A DNA stretch of 43,881 nucleotides, from contig VGTJ01000021.1 in assembly GCA_016874775.1 (NCBI GenBank), positions 1 through 43,881 of the forward strand. The letters run 5' to 3'. Shown piece by piece: positions 23,876 through 32,916 of the stretch. The notes under the pieces were generated by a model. It saw only the letters and a list, made by a program, of their open reading frames with translations. It was not told where the DNA came from and did no database searches. The translations under genes were made by a program, and so were the position numbers. Source of the DNA: Deltaproteobacteria bacterium. Lineage in GTDB: Bacteria; Desulfobacterota; Binatia; Bin18. Every line of letters begins with the position of its first letter. Positions within the stretch are counted from its first letter, which is position 1.

Positions 23876-24592
23876 GTGCACCTCTACGGACGGCCCGCAG
23901 ATATGGATGTCGTTATGGCCGTTGCGCGACGCCATCATCTCGTCGTTATCGAAGACGCCTGCCAAGCCCATGGGGCACGGTATAAAGGCCGTCGTGCGGG
24001 GTCACTTGGACACGCAGCCGCCTTTAGCTTCTATCCTGCCAAAAACTTGGGCGCCTATGGCGATGGTGGAATCGTCGTCACGAGTGATGAACGAACGAAT
24101 ACCACCATTCGTATGCTGCGCGATTACGGGCAGCAAAAAAAGTATCACCACACGATGCAAGGCTTTAACCGGCGTCTCGATACCCTCCAAGCCGCGGTGC
24201 TGCGGGTCAAACTGAAACACTTGGATGGCTGGAATGCGGCCCGGCGCCACCATGCGGAGCAATATTCACAGTTGCTGGTCGGCAGTGGACTCGTCCTCCC
24301 GAAGGTGCCACTCCATGCGGAGCCGGTCTGGCATCTGTATGTCGTGCGTAGCCCTGAACGAGAGCACCTCCAATCGCATCTCACGACTTGTGGCGTCAGT
24401 ACTGGAATTCACTATCCCGTACCGATCCACTTGCAGGAAGCATATCAAAACCTTGGGTACCACATGGGAGATTTTCCCGTGACCGAGCAGTATGCGGCTG
24501 AGATCCTCTCGTTACCAATGTATCCAGAACTCACCGATAGTGCTATTCGACGCGTCACCGGCGCCATCGGCATGTACCAGCAGGCCGCATAA
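23876..24592 (+). CDS. DegT/DnrJ/EryC1 sugar aminotransferase, 3' part of an interrupted gene
   Basis: 238 aa from GTG 23876, in the same frame eight codons after the TAG. It carries the PLP-binding half: VIEDACQAHGARY (cofactor Asp) and SFYPAKNLGAYGDGG (Schiff-base Lys), then the substrate part RMLRDYGQQKKYHH and GFNRRLDTLQAAVL, and the C-terminal GIHYPVPIHLQEAY. It would transfer an amino group from glutamate to a keto-sugar nucleotide made by the Gfo/Idh enzyme. Composite length across the stop is 375 codons, normal for the family. This fragment alone lacks the N-terminal substrate and PLP-phosphate elements and is unlikely to be active. Confidence 0.8.
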   Translation: MHLYGRPADMDVVMAVARRHHLVVIEDACQAHGARYKGRRAGSLGHAAAFSFYPAKNLGAYGDGGIVVTSDERTNTTIRMLRDYGQQKKYHHTMQGFNRRLDTLQAAVLRVKLKHLDGWNAARRHHAEQYSQLLVGSGLVLPKVPLHAEPVWHLYVVRSPEREHLQSHLTTCGVSTGIHYPVPIHLQEAYQNLGYHMGDFPVTEQYAAEILSLPMYPELTDSAIRRVTGAIGMYQQAA

Positions 24593-24615
24593 CCCGTTTA
24601 TAGGAAGACGTGCTC

Positions 24616-25659
24616 ATGCCCGAACTTTCAGTCGTCCTCATTAGCAAAAACCAGGCGTGGAATGTGAAGCGCTTGATTGAATCGGTCCTGCGTGAGACGA
24701 CTCGTGTGTCATCACGCGAGGTTATCTTGGTTGACTCCGCATCGACTGATGACACCGTGGCACAAGCAAGCGCGTATGCCATCACCATTCTCCGCTTGCG
24801 ATCAGACCAGCATCTTTCTCCTGCGGCAGGGCGTTACGTCGGCTATCAACATACGACTGGTAACTTCGTGTTATTCCTGGACGGAGATATGGAACTCTGC
24901 TCCGGATGGCTAGAGCAGGCATTCCACATTTTGGCAACCTCTCCTGAGGTTGCGGTCGTCACTGGTCAGACGCTCGACCTCTTGCCGACAGCGCAAGCAT
25001 ACGAGAAGCCGCCACTGCCACCTGAGACGGGAGCAGCCAGCACTATTCCCGCCTGTGCCGGAGCAGCGTTGTATCGACGGTCGGTCTTAGCTGAAGTTGG
25101 TCCGTTTAACCCATATCTGCGTTCGGAAGAAGAACCAGAGCTGTGTTTGCGCATTCGCCACGCTGGCTACCGAATCGTGGACCTGCATTATCCCATTGCC
25201 TATCATTACTCGAATCCAGAAGGTGCACTCTCTACGCTGATCGCTCGCTGGCGGCGCAATCTCTATTTGGGTGATGGGCAGGTCCTCCGCTACCACTTGG
25301 GCAGTACGCTGCTGTGGACGTACATCAAAGAGCGCGGCTATGTCTGTCTTCCGCTTGTCGGCCTCGCCGTTGGCCTCGGTAGCTTCTTGTGGTCGTACTG
25401 GCATCGCCAGTGGATATGGTTTGGCCTCTGGTTGCTCCTCTGTGCTGTCACCATTGTTGGCGATGCGCTGCGTAAACGGAGCCTGTATCGCATGCTTTTT
25501 AGCGTGGTGCACCGTCTGATCATCGTTGATGGCACCCTTCGCGGGTTTTTCTTACAACCAGTCAGTCCGACTCAGTATCCGAATCGCTTCGATGTCATTC
25601 AACGCGCTTCCCCTTCTCAACCATCATCTGCCCTGCACGAGCGCACGGTATGGATGTAA
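24616..25659 (+). CDS. Glycosyltransferase family 2 with C-terminal membrane segments
   Basis: 347 aa. The GT-A fold starts LSVVLISKNQAWNVKRLIESVL, with DSASTDDTV, nucleotide-binding DXD-type LFLDGDMEL, a middle ACAGAALYRRS and the base region SEEEPELCLRIRHAGYRI. The C-terminal third has three hydrophobic helices (VGLAVGLGSFLWSYW, IWFGLWLLLCAVTIV and a weaker one), so it acts at the inner-membrane cytoplasmic face on lipid-linked sugars. ATG 24616 is preferred over GTG 24610 because AGGAAG lies eight bases upstream. Donor and acceptor are unknown. Confidence 0.85.
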   Translation: MPELSVVLISKNQAWNVKRLIESVLRETTRVSSREVILVDSASTDDTVAQASAYAITILRLRSDQHLSPAAGRYVGYQHTTGNFVLFLDGDMELCSGWLEQAFHILATSPEVAVVTGQTLDLLPTAQAYEKPPLPPETGAASTIPACAGAALYRRSVLAEVGPFNPYLRSEEEPELCLRIRHAGYRIVDLHYPIAYHYSNPEGALSTLIARWRRNLYLGDGQVLRYHLGSTLLWTYIKERGYVCLPLVGLAVGLGSFLWSYWHRQWIWFGLWLLLCAVTIVGDALRKRSLYRMLFSVVHRLIIVDGTLRGFFLQPVSPTQYPNRFDVIQRASPSQPSSALHERTVWM

Positions 25660-25712
25660 CAAACGTTCCTCTCAAAGAGTGAATTTTCGTATCGGTTACG
25701 AATCGAGGTTTC

Positions 25713-26924
25713 ATGCGTATTGCCGCTATTGCTTCCATGAAGAAAGGCTTAGAGCATTTCATTTATCGTGAGCTGTGCCTCCTCAGTGCACAAGGGGTCT
25801 CGATTCGCCTCTTTCCCACCAAGTATGGAAAAGGTCTGTACACCGCGAGAGACGAACGGGACCTCCAACGCTGGAATCTGTTTGCCGTGCTCCTGTGGCA
25901 ACCCTACTTTCTCGTACACTCTCCCTTCCGTTACATGTCATTACTATGGGAAGCGGTGGCGGTCGGTGCAGTCATAGACTTTGCGCTGGCGTGGTACTTC
26001 TCGCGGACGATGGCTGACATCGACCTGATCTATGCCACCTTTGGCGACCGGAAATTCTTCGTCGGCTATTTCTGCAAACGCATCCTCCACAAACCCCTCG
26101 CCGTGACCATCCATGCCTATGAACTCTATGACAATCCCAATCCACGACTCTTTGAGCGAGCGTTAGCCGTCTGTGATCAGGTTATTGTCCCGACGGAGTA
26201 CAACCGTGAATACCTCGCGACCCACTACCAGGTCGCACCGACACGCGTCGAAGTCGTCCGCTATAGCGTTGATATCGAAGACTACCGTCCGAACAAGAAG
26301 TTTGTCATTCTCATCGTCGGCTTTTTCGTCGAACGCAAGGGACATGAGGTACTGTTCAAGGCTCTCACACACGTAAACCAGGAAGACATCGAGGTCTGGG
26401 TCGTTGGTGGAGAAGGCGCAGAGGCTCCAGTTGACGTGCGTGCACTAGCGACACAGCTCGGTATTGATCGACACGTCGCGTTCTTCGGCCCTTTGAGCGG
26501 CAATGCGCTCAAGGCAGTGTATCGCGCATGTGACGTGTTCTGCCTCCCGTGTCGTACGGAGAAGAGTGGCGTCGCGGAAGGCTTCCCTAACGTCCTTATT
26601 GAAGCAATGGCCTTTGGCAAGCCCGTCATTACCACCCGGCACGTCGAGATCCCGCGTATTATCAAAGATATCGTCGTCGACGAGAATGATGTCGAAGGAC
26701 TCGCGCAGGCGATCCGACAGGCCTATCAATCGGCCTCACTACGAGAGCGGTTAGGAAAGACTAACCGCCAGATAGCGGAAGAGGTGTTTTCTCCACGTAA
26801 TGTGGCACGGACCGCACAGATTCTGTCCAGGCTGGCCAATCCCCATCAATCCCAAACTGCAGCCTATCACGAGACACTTCCTGCCGTAACAACTGTGCAA
26901 GAACAGAAAATGTCGACCAACTAG
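25713..26924 (+). CDS. Glycosyltransferase family 4, first
   Basis: 403 aa retaining GT-B enzyme. The N-terminal domain begins MRIAAIASMKKGLEHFIYRE; the C-terminal nucleotide-sugar domain has VGFFVERKGHEVLFKAL, WVVGGEGAE, VAFFGPLSG and the GT4 signature EGFPNVLIEAMAFGKPVI with the EX7E glutamates. The variable tail after ~385 (HQSQTAAYHETLPAV) is polar. It is one of three glycosyltransferases that would assemble the repeat unit, suggesting a unit of about four sugars including the first one loaded by the sugar transferase. Start ATG 25713. Confidence 0.9.
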   Translation: MRIAAIASMKKGLEHFIYRELCLLSAQGVSIRLFPTKYGKGLYTARDERDLQRWNLFAVLLWQPYFLVHSPFRYMSLLWEAVAVGAVIDFALAWYFSRTMADIDLIYATFGDRKFFVGYFCKRILHKPLAVTIHAYELYDNPNPRLFERALAVCDQVIVPTEYNREYLATHYQVAPTRVEVVRYSVDIEDYRPNKKFVILIVGFFVERKGHEVLFKALTHVNQEDIEVWVVGGEGAEAPVDVRALATQLGIDRHVAFFGPLSGNALKAVYRACDVFCLPCRTEKSGVAEGFPNVLIEAMAFGKPVITTRHVEIPRIIKDIVVDENDVEGLAQAIRQAYQSASLRERLGKTNRQIAEEVFSPRNVARTAQILSRLANPHQSQTAAYHETLPAVTTVQEQKMSTN

Positions 26925-26945
26925 AAAGCAACACAGGATCAGATC

Positions 26946-28823
26946 ATGTGTGGAATCGCTGGAATGTACAACTATCGCGGACACCCTACCGATACGCAAT
27001 CCCTGCAGGCGATGCTCTCGGCGATCCACCATCGTGGACCGGACGATCAAGGCATCCATAGTACGGCAACGCTGGCGATGGGAATGCAGCGGCTCAGCAT
27101 TATTGATCTGAGTACTGGCCAGCAACCGATCTTCAACGAAGATAAAAGTGTCGTCGTCGTCTTTAACGGGGAAATCTACAATTATCGCCAACTGAGCGAG
27201 CGACTGCTCCAGCGCGGCCATACGCTCGCGACGAACAGCGATACCGAAGTCATCGTGCATCTCTATGAAGACTTCGGCGAAGATTGCGTGCACCACCTGC
27301 GGGGGATGTTCGCGTTCGCGGTATGGGATGCGCGTCGTCAGCGCGTATTGTTGGCGCGGGATCGTCTCGGTATCAAGCCACTCTACTACACCCAACCGAT
27401 GGGAGAAATCGTCTTTGCCTCTGAGGTCAAAGCGCTATTGCAGCATCCCCGTGTCCATGCACGACTCCAGCTTGACGCACTCAACAACTTTCTCACTTTG
27501 AAATACGTCCCCGCCCCGCAGACCATGTTTGCCGGCATTCGTGCGCTTCCTCCTGGCCACTTGCTCCTGTGCGACGCCGCTGGCGTCACTGAACGTCGGT
27601 ATTGGGATGTCCAATTTCCTGCCAATGGCAATGGGCACCAGAGTGAAGACGTCTACGCTGAGCAACTGAGCGAACTGCTCCGCGAATGCGTGCAGTCACA
27701 TCTGATGAGTGATGTTCCCTTTGGCGCATTTCTCAGCGGTGGGCTCGATTCCAGCACCATTGTGGCATTAATGAGCCAACTGCTGAACCAACCAGTGAAA
27801 ACCTTCTCCGTGGGTTTTACTCGCGAGGGGAGCACTGAAAGTGAACTACCGTACGCCCGGATGGTAGCAAAGCAATTTCACACCGACCATCACGAAGTGA
27901 TGATCAACCCACACCATCTCATCGACCTCAGCAAAAAGGTCGTGTGGCACCTCGACCAGCCTATCGCAGATGAAGCAACACTCGCCAACTACATGGTCGC
28001 CGAGCTGGCCTCCCACCATGTCAAGATGGTGTTGACTGGGGAAGGCGGAGACGAACTCTTCGCCGGCTATGCCCGTTACGCTGGCGAACGATTTTCCCCG
28101 TTGTGCCAGGTTCTCCCACGACCGGCACGAGCAATGGCTTTGTCAATCAGCAATCAACTGCCAGGACTGAGGCGGCCGAAGTTGGCTCTCCAAGCACTGT
28201 GCCAATCCGAAGAGTCTTCACGTCTAGTGAGATGGTTTCCCCTATGTCCAGCAGAAACGAAGGCTGCATTGCTCACGCCAGAACTCCAACACACGTTACA
28301 ACAACACTCCGCAGAGGAGGTCTTCGCCTACCATCTCGCCCAAACCGCGGCACCCGATCCGCTGAGCCGGATGCTGTACGTCGACACCAAACTCTGGCTG
28401 CCTGACGATCTCTTGGCACGTGGTGACAAGACCAGTATGGCGGTGTCGGTCGAGGCCCGGGTTCCCCTCCTCGATCACAAATTGGTAGAGTTTGCTGCCA
28501 CCCTCCCCTCTCACCTCAAACTCAATCGCTTGACACGGAAGTACTTGTTGAAAAAAGTCAGTCGCCAGTGGCTCCCACCTGCCATCATTGACCGCAAGAA
28601 GCAAGGATTTCCGGTTCCGTTTGCGCAATGGTTTCGCACGACCGCACGTCCATTTGTTCATGACCTGCTTGCCTCTGGCACGGTCAAACGACGCGGGCTG
28701 TTTCAACCCCAAGCCGTCGAGCAGGTCTTAGTCGAACATGACAGTGGTATGGCCGATCACGGAACGCTGATTTGGGCGCTCGTGAACGTTGAACTCTGGC
28801 ACCAATTGTTTCTCGACACGTGA
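26946..28823 (+). CDS. asnB: Asparagine synthetase-like glutamine amidotransferase (AsnB family)
   Basis: 625 aa. The Ntn glutaminase domain begins at Cys2 (MCGIAGMYN), as required for the mature nucleophile. The C-terminal ATP-pyrophosphatase domain has the PP-loop FLSGGLDSSTIVAL and GEGGDELFAGYARY. Members in polysaccharide loci of the FemAB/exosortase type are annotated as associated amidotransferases and are thought to amidate a sugar carboxylate or other small acid rather than to make free asparagine; that is inference here. It is intact and tightly spaced between two GT4 genes (21 bp and 7 bp). Confidence 0.9.
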   Translation: MCGIAGMYNYRGHPTDTQSLQAMLSAIHHRGPDDQGIHSTATLAMGMQRLSIIDLSTGQQPIFNEDKSVVVVFNGEIYNYRQLSERLLQRGHTLATNSDTEVIVHLYEDFGEDCVHHLRGMFAFAVWDARRQRVLLARDRLGIKPLYYTQPMGEIVFASEVKALLQHPRVHARLQLDALNNFLTLKYVPAPQTMFAGIRALPPGHLLLCDAAGVTERRYWDVQFPANGNGHQSEDVYAEQLSELLRECVQSHLMSDVPFGAFLSGGLDSSTIVALMSQLLNQPVKTFSVGFTREGSTESELPYARMVAKQFHTDHHEVMINPHHLIDLSKKVVWHLDQPIADEATLANYMVAELASHHVKMVLTGEGGDELFAGYARYAGERFSPLCQVLPRPARAMALSISNQLPGLRRPKLALQALCQSEESSRLVRWFPLCPAETKAALLTPELQHTLQQHSAEEVFAYHLAQTAAPDPLSRMLYVDTKLWLPDDLLARGDKTSMAVSVEARVPLLDHKLVEFAATLPSHLKLNRLTRKYLLKKVSRQWLPPAIIDRKKQGFPVPFAQWFRTTARPFVHDLLASGTVKRRGLFQPQAVEQVLVEHDSGMADHGTLIWALVNVELWHQLFLDT

Positions 28824-28830
28824 GTAAGAC

Positions 28831-30075
28831 ATGTACCGAGCATCTCGTCCACACATTTTAATGTTATTGGAAAACCATCCATATCCACAAGACAGCCGCG
28901 TTCGCCAGGAAGCACAAGCGCTCGTGGCTGAAGGGTATACAGTATCGGTCATCTCTCCAGCAGGCTCAGGACAGTCGTGGTGCGAAACCGTCCATGGCGT
29001 TCGTGTCTATCGTTTCCCGATGCCCCCAGGAGCCAATGGCCTCTTGGGGTATGTACTCGAATACGGCTGTGCCATGACGGCAGCGTTGTTGATTTCCTTG
29101 TGGGTTTTTCTGCGGCACGGATTCGATGTTATTCACGCCCATAACCCGCCAGATACGTTCGTCTTCATTGCCGCCCTTTACAAACTGTTTGGTAGGCGGT
29201 TCGTCTTCGATCATCACGACCTGTCACCGGAAATGTACGATGCCCGATTTCCAGGCGAGGGGAAGCCTCTGTTACGAAAGCTGTTGTTTGCATGTGAACG
29301 ACTCTCCTATCGCTTGGCGGACCACACCATTGCTACCAACGAATCGTATAAAGCCTTAGCAGTGCAGCGGCACCAGATTCCAGTCGCGCGCATCACAGTC
29401 GTCCGTAATGGCCCCGCCCTCAACCGCCTGCAACCAACCGCACCCATTAGTGAACTGCGCCAGAAAGCCCCAATCATTATCGGCTATGCCGGAACGATGG
29501 GAGTGCAGGATGGTGTCGACTACCTCTTCCGTGCGCTCTCCCACCTGGTAACCACTCTTGGGCGCCGCGACTTTTTCTGTGTCTTGGTCGGCAACGGTGA
29601 TGCGCTCACCGAGTTACAGTCGCTTGCCGCGCAATTACAGCTCACCGAATACGTGCACTTTACCGGCTGGGTCGAGCCCGGTGAAGTTCCGCGCTATCTC
29701 TCAACCGCAGATATTTGTGTCGCACCGGAACCGTCGAATCCGTATAACGATCGCTCAACCATGATCAAGATCATGGAATATATGGCGATGGCCAAACCAA
29801 TCGTTGCGTTTGATCTGCCCGAGCATCGCGCGAGTGCCCAAGATGCAGCAATCTACGTTCCCGGTAATGATGAACTCGCATTTGCGCGTGCGCTGGCACA
29901 TCTGATGGATGACCCGGCGCGTTGTCACCAGCTGGGCACCGCGGGGCATAATCGGGTTGAGAACGCTCTAGCCTGGAAACATTCGATTCCTCCCCTCCTG
30001 GCGGTCTATGGCGCCCTCTTCCCTCGGCTGGAGGTCTCGTCTCCAGCAACACCGGTAGTCGTAAGAGAAAACTGA
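28831..30075 (+). CDS. Glycosyltransferase family 4, second
   Basis: 414 aa GT-B enzyme. Motifs are NHPYPQDSRVRQEAQAL at the N-terminus, DVIHAHNPPD, FDHHDLSPEMYDARF, VRNGP, IGYAGTMGVQDGVDYL, VGNGDALTEL, FTGWVEPGEVPRYLSTADICVAP, and the EX7E-like KIMEYMAMAKPIVAFD. An amphipathic or membrane-associated segment (GYVLEYGCAMTAALLISLWVFL, residues ~70-95, split here by charge) suggests membrane attachment. It is close to the WbuB/ExpE-like group that acts early on lipid-linked sugars. It starts seven bases after asnB. Confidence 0.9.
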   Translation: MYRASRPHILMLLENHPYPQDSRVRQEAQALVAEGYTVSVISPAGSGQSWCETVHGVRVYRFPMPPGANGLLGYVLEYGCAMTAALLISLWVFLRHGFDVIHAHNPPDTFVFIAALYKLFGRRFVFDHHDLSPEMYDARFPGEGKPLLRKLLFACERLSYRLADHTIATNESYKALAVQRHQIPVARITVVRNGPALNRLQPTAPISELRQKAPIIIGYAGTMGVQDGVDYLFRALSHLVTTLGRRDFFCVLVGNGDALTELQSLAAQLQLTEYVHFTGWVEPGEVPRYLSTADICVAPEPSNPYNDRSTMIKIMEYMAMAKPIVAFDLPEHRASAQDAAIYVPGNDELAFARALAHLMDDPARCHQLGTAGHNRVENALAWKHSIPPLLAVYGALFPRLEVSSPATPVVVREN

Positions 30076-30091
30076 GAGGCATGTGTACGCT

Positions 30092-31213
30092 ATGAAGAGT
30101 TCTGTCTCTGATGATTTTTGCTTTGCCAGTGACAATGGCAAAACGCAGTCTGTAACATCGAACCACGCACTCCACCTTGTGACTATTGATCCATGCACTG
30201 CCCCCCGGTGGCAACAGCTCGTTGAGCGCCAGCAGAGCAGCGTGTTTCACGCACCAGCGTGGCTGCACGTGCTCGCCGATACCTATGGTTGGGACATCGG
30301 TGCTCATGTCGTACTTGATAGCCGTGAGCAGGCGATTGCAGGGATTCCTTTTGTTGGCATTACCGACATGACTGGGAAACGCATTGTGACTCTCCCCTTT
30401 TCCGATTTATGTGATCCCATCACTCCCGACAGTGAAACCTGGCATAGTTTGAGTACCCACTTACTTCGTGAGCAATGCCCAGTGCTGGTCCGTTGCTTAC
30501 ACAATATGGTGCCGCTGACGGATACGCGGTTTACCGTGGCCAAACAGGCACGCTGGCATGGATTGGATCTCCGCCCTGATAGCGAAGCGCAATTGCGGCG
30601 ACTGCCGAACTCCTGCCGATGGCGAATTCGCCGGGCACAGCGTGAAGGGGTTACCATTCGTCGGGCAGAGCGAGAAGAAGAGATGCGGGAATTCTTCACC
30701 TTGCATCGAGGTATCCGCAAGCAGAAATATCGCCTCCTGGCACAGCCATACGGGTTTTTCGCCAACATTTGGCGCCACTTTCTCGCGTTGTCACAGGGAG
30801 TGTTATTTCTCGCCTACTACCAAGAGAAGATCATTGGCAGCGTGGTATTCCTGGTGTGGAAAGATACGCTCTACTACAAGTTCAGCGCCACGGATCCGGC
30901 CTATCTCCACCTTGGCATGAGCGAACTCCTGATTTGGGAAGGCATACAATACGGGAAAGCCGCGGGATTGACGGCTCTCGATTTCGGCCTCAGCGATTGG
31001 GATCAGGAAGGGTTGATCAGCTTCAAACGAAAATTCGCTACCGAAGAGAAAACCATCTCCTTTCTTCGCCATGTCCCCGAACACCTACCGTTGCCGTATG
31101 AACAACAGGCGCGCAGCCTGCTCCCGCAACTGACCGAACTTTTTACCGACACGACAGTTCCGGATCATATCACCGACCGTGCGGGAGAGGTTCTCTATCG
31201 GTTCTTTGCATAG
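30092..31213 (+). CDS. FemAB/GNAT-like acyl (aminoacyl) transferase of polysaccharide loci
   Basis: 373 aa. The two-GNAT FemAB fold is suggested by WQQLVERQQSSVFHAPAW, RLPNSCRWRIRRAQREGVTIR, the central FFTLHRGIRKQKYRLLAQP and the C-terminal FLAYYQEKIIGSVVFLVWKDTLYYKFSATDP followed by LDFGLSDWDQEGLISFKRKFA. Such proteins are commonly labelled FemAB-related in exosortase-type exopolysaccharide loci, though no exosortase is present here. Known FemAB enzymes attach amino acids to peptidoglycan precursors from aminoacyl-tRNA; here an acyl or aminoacyl decoration of the sugar unit is inferred. ATG 30092 is chosen, with GAGAGG twelve bases upstream; GTG 30083 is possible. Confidence 0.8.
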   Translation: MKSSVSDDFCFASDNGKTQSVTSNHALHLVTIDPCTAPRWQQLVERQQSSVFHAPAWLHVLADTYGWDIGAHVVLDSREQAIAGIPFVGITDMTGKRIVTLPFSDLCDPITPDSETWHSLSTHLLREQCPVLVRCLHNMVPLTDTRFTVAKQARWHGLDLRPDSEAQLRRLPNSCRWRIRRAQREGVTIRRAEREEEMREFFTLHRGIRKQKYRLLAQPYGFFANIWRHFLALSQGVLFLAYYQEKIIGSVVFLVWKDTLYYKFSATDPAYLHLGMSELLIWEGIQYGKAAGLTALDFGLSDWDQEGLISFKRKFATEEKTISFLRHVPEHLPLPYEQQARSLLPQLTELFTDTTVPDHITDRAGEVLYRFFA

Positions 31214-31217
31214 GATC

Positions 31218-32783
31218 ATGGGAACAACGATGAGGATCGCCATGCTGCAACAGAGGCTCAGCCTTCAACTCCGCTGGGAATCGCTCTCGTCGTTGCTGGT
31301 TGTGGGCGGGCTCGGCGTCGCTCTCGGATACTGCACGGTTGCAGCCCTGTCCTTACCACGGGCTTGGACTCCGCTCGTCATCGCAGCAATGCTCGCTCCA
31401 TTTATCGCCATGATCGCTGGGACCGTGCGGAAACTGTTGCTCATTGTCATCATGCTGGACTTGCCGCTGCGCTTAGATATCGAGCTTGGTCACCAGCCAG
31501 AATTCGGAGCGATGGGAATTCTCACTGGCTGGTCAGTGTCCGCCACCACCCTCGCCCTTATCGGTTTGTACAGCCTGTGGCTCACTGAGGCGGTTACGCG
31601 CCAACGCTACGCGTCGCAGGTACACGATCATGTCAGTCGCCCGGCGCTCGCCTATCTCATGTGCATAGGACTCTCAGTGATAGGCGCGTCTCGCCCCATA
31701 TTCACCGCCTATGAGTTGTTCCTCCTCCTCCAGATGTTTTTCTTGTTCCGCTATCTAGTCGGGACGGTGCACACCCGCCAGGAGGTTTTCTTTATCGTGA
31801 CGGCACTGCTGGTCGGGTTGACCTGCGAGAGCGTGATCATGATCGTAACCAAGATCGTAGGGCACGGGTTCTCATTTGCTGGCATTAGCTCGAACTATCC
31901 AGATTTAGAAGCAGGCCAACGGACTGGTGGAACGCTTGGACATCCCAACATTGCGGCAACCTATATGGTGTTGATCATCCCAGCCGCCCTGAGTACCCTG
32001 TGGACACGGGCGGGCGTCGCGGTCAAAGGCTTAGCTTTCCTTGGCGCCGGGCTAGGGACGGTGGCGCTCCTGTTCACATTATCGCGCGGAGGTTGGCTCG
32101 CTCTCCTCATCGCCACCTTTCTTTTGCTTCGGGCGCTCTGGCAGCGTGGATGGCTGCCCCCACCACTCCTTATCATTCTTACGGGGGTAGCACTTGTTGT
32201 TATCGCAGCCTCGTCTAGCGTTATTCTCGCCCGCTTCACCGCAGACGATCATGGTTCCTCCTATTCACGTATCCCACTCATTCAGGTGGCCTTACGCATC
32301 ATCCTGGAGCATCCTGTCTTTGGCGTTGGCGCTAACAACTCCCCGCTTCTGATGTCGCAGTATATCCCTTGGTATCTTACCGATATGTGGGTGGCCAGAA
32401 TTCACAATAAGTATCTGCTAGTTGGAGCTGAGACTGGACTCCTCGGCTTGGGAACGTTTCTCTGGTTCCTGCTCGCCACCATCCGCCGCGGCTGGCATAC
32501 GTGGAAGCGCAATGAGGATCGTTTTCTGGCGCTTACTGCCCTTGGGCTTTCGACCGCCTTAATTGGGGTTATGTTCCAGATGCTTGTCGAGCCGTTCTCC
32601 AGCAATACCCGTCCTTCTATACAGATGGTGTGGTTGATTGCTGGGTTGCTCACCGCGGTCAGTCGCATACAGGACTCACACGTAGCGAGAAAGAGACACG
32701 TTCCCACAATGCCGGGCAAAGCAACTCCACCGCACGTTTCCGTATGGAGTAGTCCAGGCCCACGAACAATACCTGCGTACTGA
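31218..32783 (+). CDS. O-antigen ligase/polymerase (Wzy/WaaL family) membrane protein
   Basis: About 521 aa with ten or more hydrophobic helices. Diagnostic are GGTLGHPNIAATYMVLIIPAALS, the LFTLSRGGWLALLIA helix (conserved Arg), PLIQVALRIILEHPVFGVGANNS, and IHNKYLLVGAETGLLGLGTFLWF, the periplasmic His loop of the Wzy_C domain. It would polymerise or ligate lipid-linked repeat units in the periplasm. The start is uncertain: ATG 31218 and ATG 31230 are both plausible; a GTG at 31179 would overlap the FemAB gene. The C-terminus (~45 residues) is polar. Confidence 0.85.
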   Translation: MGTTMRIAMLQQRLSLQLRWESLSSLLVVGGLGVALGYCTVAALSLPRAWTPLVIAAMLAPFIAMIAGTVRKLLLIVIMLDLPLRLDIELGHQPEFGAMGILTGWSVSATTLALIGLYSLWLTEAVTRQRYASQVHDHVSRPALAYLMCIGLSVIGASRPIFTAYELFLLLQMFFLFRYLVGTVHTRQEVFFIVTALLVGLTCESVIMIVTKIVGHGFSFAGISSNYPDLEAGQRTGGTLGHPNIAATYMVLIIPAALSTLWTRAGVAVKGLAFLGAGLGTVALLFTLSRGGWLALLIATFLLLRALWQRGWLPPPLLIILTGVALVVIAASSSVILARFTADDHGSSYSRIPLIQVALRIILEHPVFGVGANNSPLLMSQYIPWYLTDMWVARIHNKYLLVGAETGLLGLGTFLWFLLATIRRGWHTWKRNEDRFLALTALGLSTALIGVMFQMLVEPFSSNTRPSIQMVWLIAGLLTAVSRIQDSHVARKRHVPTMPGKATPPHVSVWSSPGPRTIPAY

Positions 32784-32844
32784 GAGGGATGACATATAGG
32801 CAGCCATTGCAAATGTAGATGAACGAACTGTACCCCTGTGGCGG

Positions 32845-32868
32845 AAAGACGCCCGGCGGGGCGTCTTT
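32845..32868 (+). terminator. Perfect 10-bp hairpin after the polymerase gene
   Basis: AAAGACGCCC (32845-32854), loop GGCG and GGGCGTCTTT (32859-32868) form a perfect stem ending in TTT, 60 bases after the polymerase stop. It could be an intrinsic terminator or a processing site dividing the locus into two transcripts, since the next gene starts only after a further ~50 bp. Confidence 0.5.
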
Positions 32869-32916
32869 ACCGAGCCATTGTCGATGTGCGGAATAATTCA
32901 TTGAGGAAACGTATAT

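Noticed and set aside
17775-24592. Alternative genetic code to explain in-frame stops
   Set aside because: TAA, TAG and TGA are all involved, and all three also serve as normal gene ends in the window.
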